Assembly: GCF_010015445.1 (NCBI RefSeq)
Contig: NC_053116.1
Coordinates: forward strand, 36,581,785 to 36,645,784
Reading direction: 5' to 3'
Origin: Perca fluviatilis
Taxonomy: Eukaryota > Chordata > Actinopteri > Perciformes > Percidae
DNA: 64,000 bases
How positions within the stretch are numbered: position 1 is the first letter of the stretch; every line of letters starts with the position of its first letter. Shown here one piece after another: positions 63,251 through 64,000 of this stretch. A program made the position numbers and the translations under genes. The notes under the pieces are model-generated. The model had not been told where the DNA came from. It searched no databases and was given only the letters and a program-made list of their open reading frames with translations.

Positions 63251-64000
63251 TTCCTACCAGTATATCTGAAAGTTAATTGTAAAATATGCAAGATATTAGC
63301 CCTCTGAAAACTGATGTGAACAGGGGATTGAAGGCTACTTGACTTTATTTTATAATTATGTGGGTATTTCTCTATTTACAAGCTCAATCTCAACCTGTCT
63401 TAAAAGTATTTTCAAAGTACAAAGAAAGAAAGGATGGTTAGTTAGTTAGTTAGTGTATGTTGGTTAGTTAGTTAGTTAGTTCCCTGACATTTAACAGGTT
63501 CCTATGAAGGAGAAAGCCATTCTGGCCTGAGTCACTGCCAGCTGTTTGTTGGTTCAGGGTTACCTGGAGGGAGTTACTTTTTGTCCCTATTGTTGTTAAC
63601 CTGTCGAGCTTCTATGACATATTTAAGTTGTTTATTTTAAACTTGTGACTCACTCGGTTCAGTTTACTGGGCGCGAACCAGATTCCCCACTACGGACGAT
63701 AGGAATTGAACTGTAGACGGTAGGAAAAACATGAAGTGCCGTTTTTCGTACCGAACTTGAACGCAACACAAGAGAGGACCGCTTGGGCACGCTCCAGCAG
63801 AGAGCTGGTTCAGTCTGTGAAGCACGCCGGCCAGTGGTGAGTGCGAGCCGAGCCAGGATGCTGGATGATGTACGTACGGGAATGGAGACACAAAGTGCCG
63901 CTGTTGTGCTACTAAGTTTGCCGTCGAAAACAACTGAAAGCACTAACCCGTTACAGTGCGCGTGTGGGGTTAAGCAGCAATGAGTGAAGCGGTTATAAGG
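63251..64000. other. Noncoding, no feature recognised
   Basis: A short (gtta)n tract near 63435-63480. Open frames at the end of the window have no recognisable motif. Confidence 0.4.

Noticed and set aside
1..64000. CRISPR array
   Set aside because: Tandem arrays here have no unique spacers of constant length, and the DNA is clearly vertebrate.

Overview
The window is nuclear DNA of a teleost fish, probably a percomorph (perch-like) species. The reasons are an insulin-like growth factor 3 gene (igf3, a fish-specific IGF), short GT-AG exons, tRNA-derived SINEs, L2/Rex-type LINE tails and many DNA-transposon MITEs (TTAA, hAT, Harbinger and Tc1 types). Most open frames longer than 60 codons lie in repeats. 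Real coding sequence is limited to four multi-exon genes, which I assembled by matching splice sites and phases by eye.

Layout. (1) 1-6.8 kb, minus strand: igf3, with its 3' end off the left edge. Exon 1 follows a TATA box, exon 2 carries the B domain, exon 3 carries the C and A domains, and short E-domain exons reach the window edge. (2) 7-18 kb: repeats only. They include a Harbinger transposon remnant with a TTAA MITE in its transposase frame, a 2.3/2.0 kb tandem duplication, and a TTAA element holding a 43/45-bp array. (3) 18.06-21.43 kb, minus strand: a short LRIF1-like gene of two recognised exons with an unresolved 5' end. (4) 22.4-27.4 kb: nested MITEs and other noncoding DNA. (5) 28.53-43.76 kb, minus strand: lrif1, with three coding exons and 1299 predicted residues, containing a large internal duplication. 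(6) 43.8-47.2 kb: repeat-rich spacer between divergent genes. (7) 47.2-62.3 kb and beyond, plus strand: the first four exons of an unidentified gene with short phase-compatible exons. It may be DENND2-like, but this is weak.

How the genes relate. The LRIF1-like gene lies directly downstream of lrif1 on the same strand. Both end in the coiled coil that is the hallmark of LRIF1, so I read them as tandem paralogues. In mammals LRIF1 (HBiX1) is a chromatin protein that links SMCHD1 and HP1. igf3 is a secreted gonadal growth factor with no functional link to them. The unidentified gene is head-to-head with lrif1 about 3.5 kb away.

The most unusual observations are the lrif1 internal duplication in which the second copy lost a SUMO-interacting-motif segment, the diverged tandem LRIF1 paralogue, TTAA elements that carry their own minisatellites, and two Harbinger MITEs stacked at one TAA inside a third element. 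I saw no CRISPR array, no rRNA gene and no functional tRNA gene. Every identification comes from reading the sequence and from memory of the families; no database search was run.
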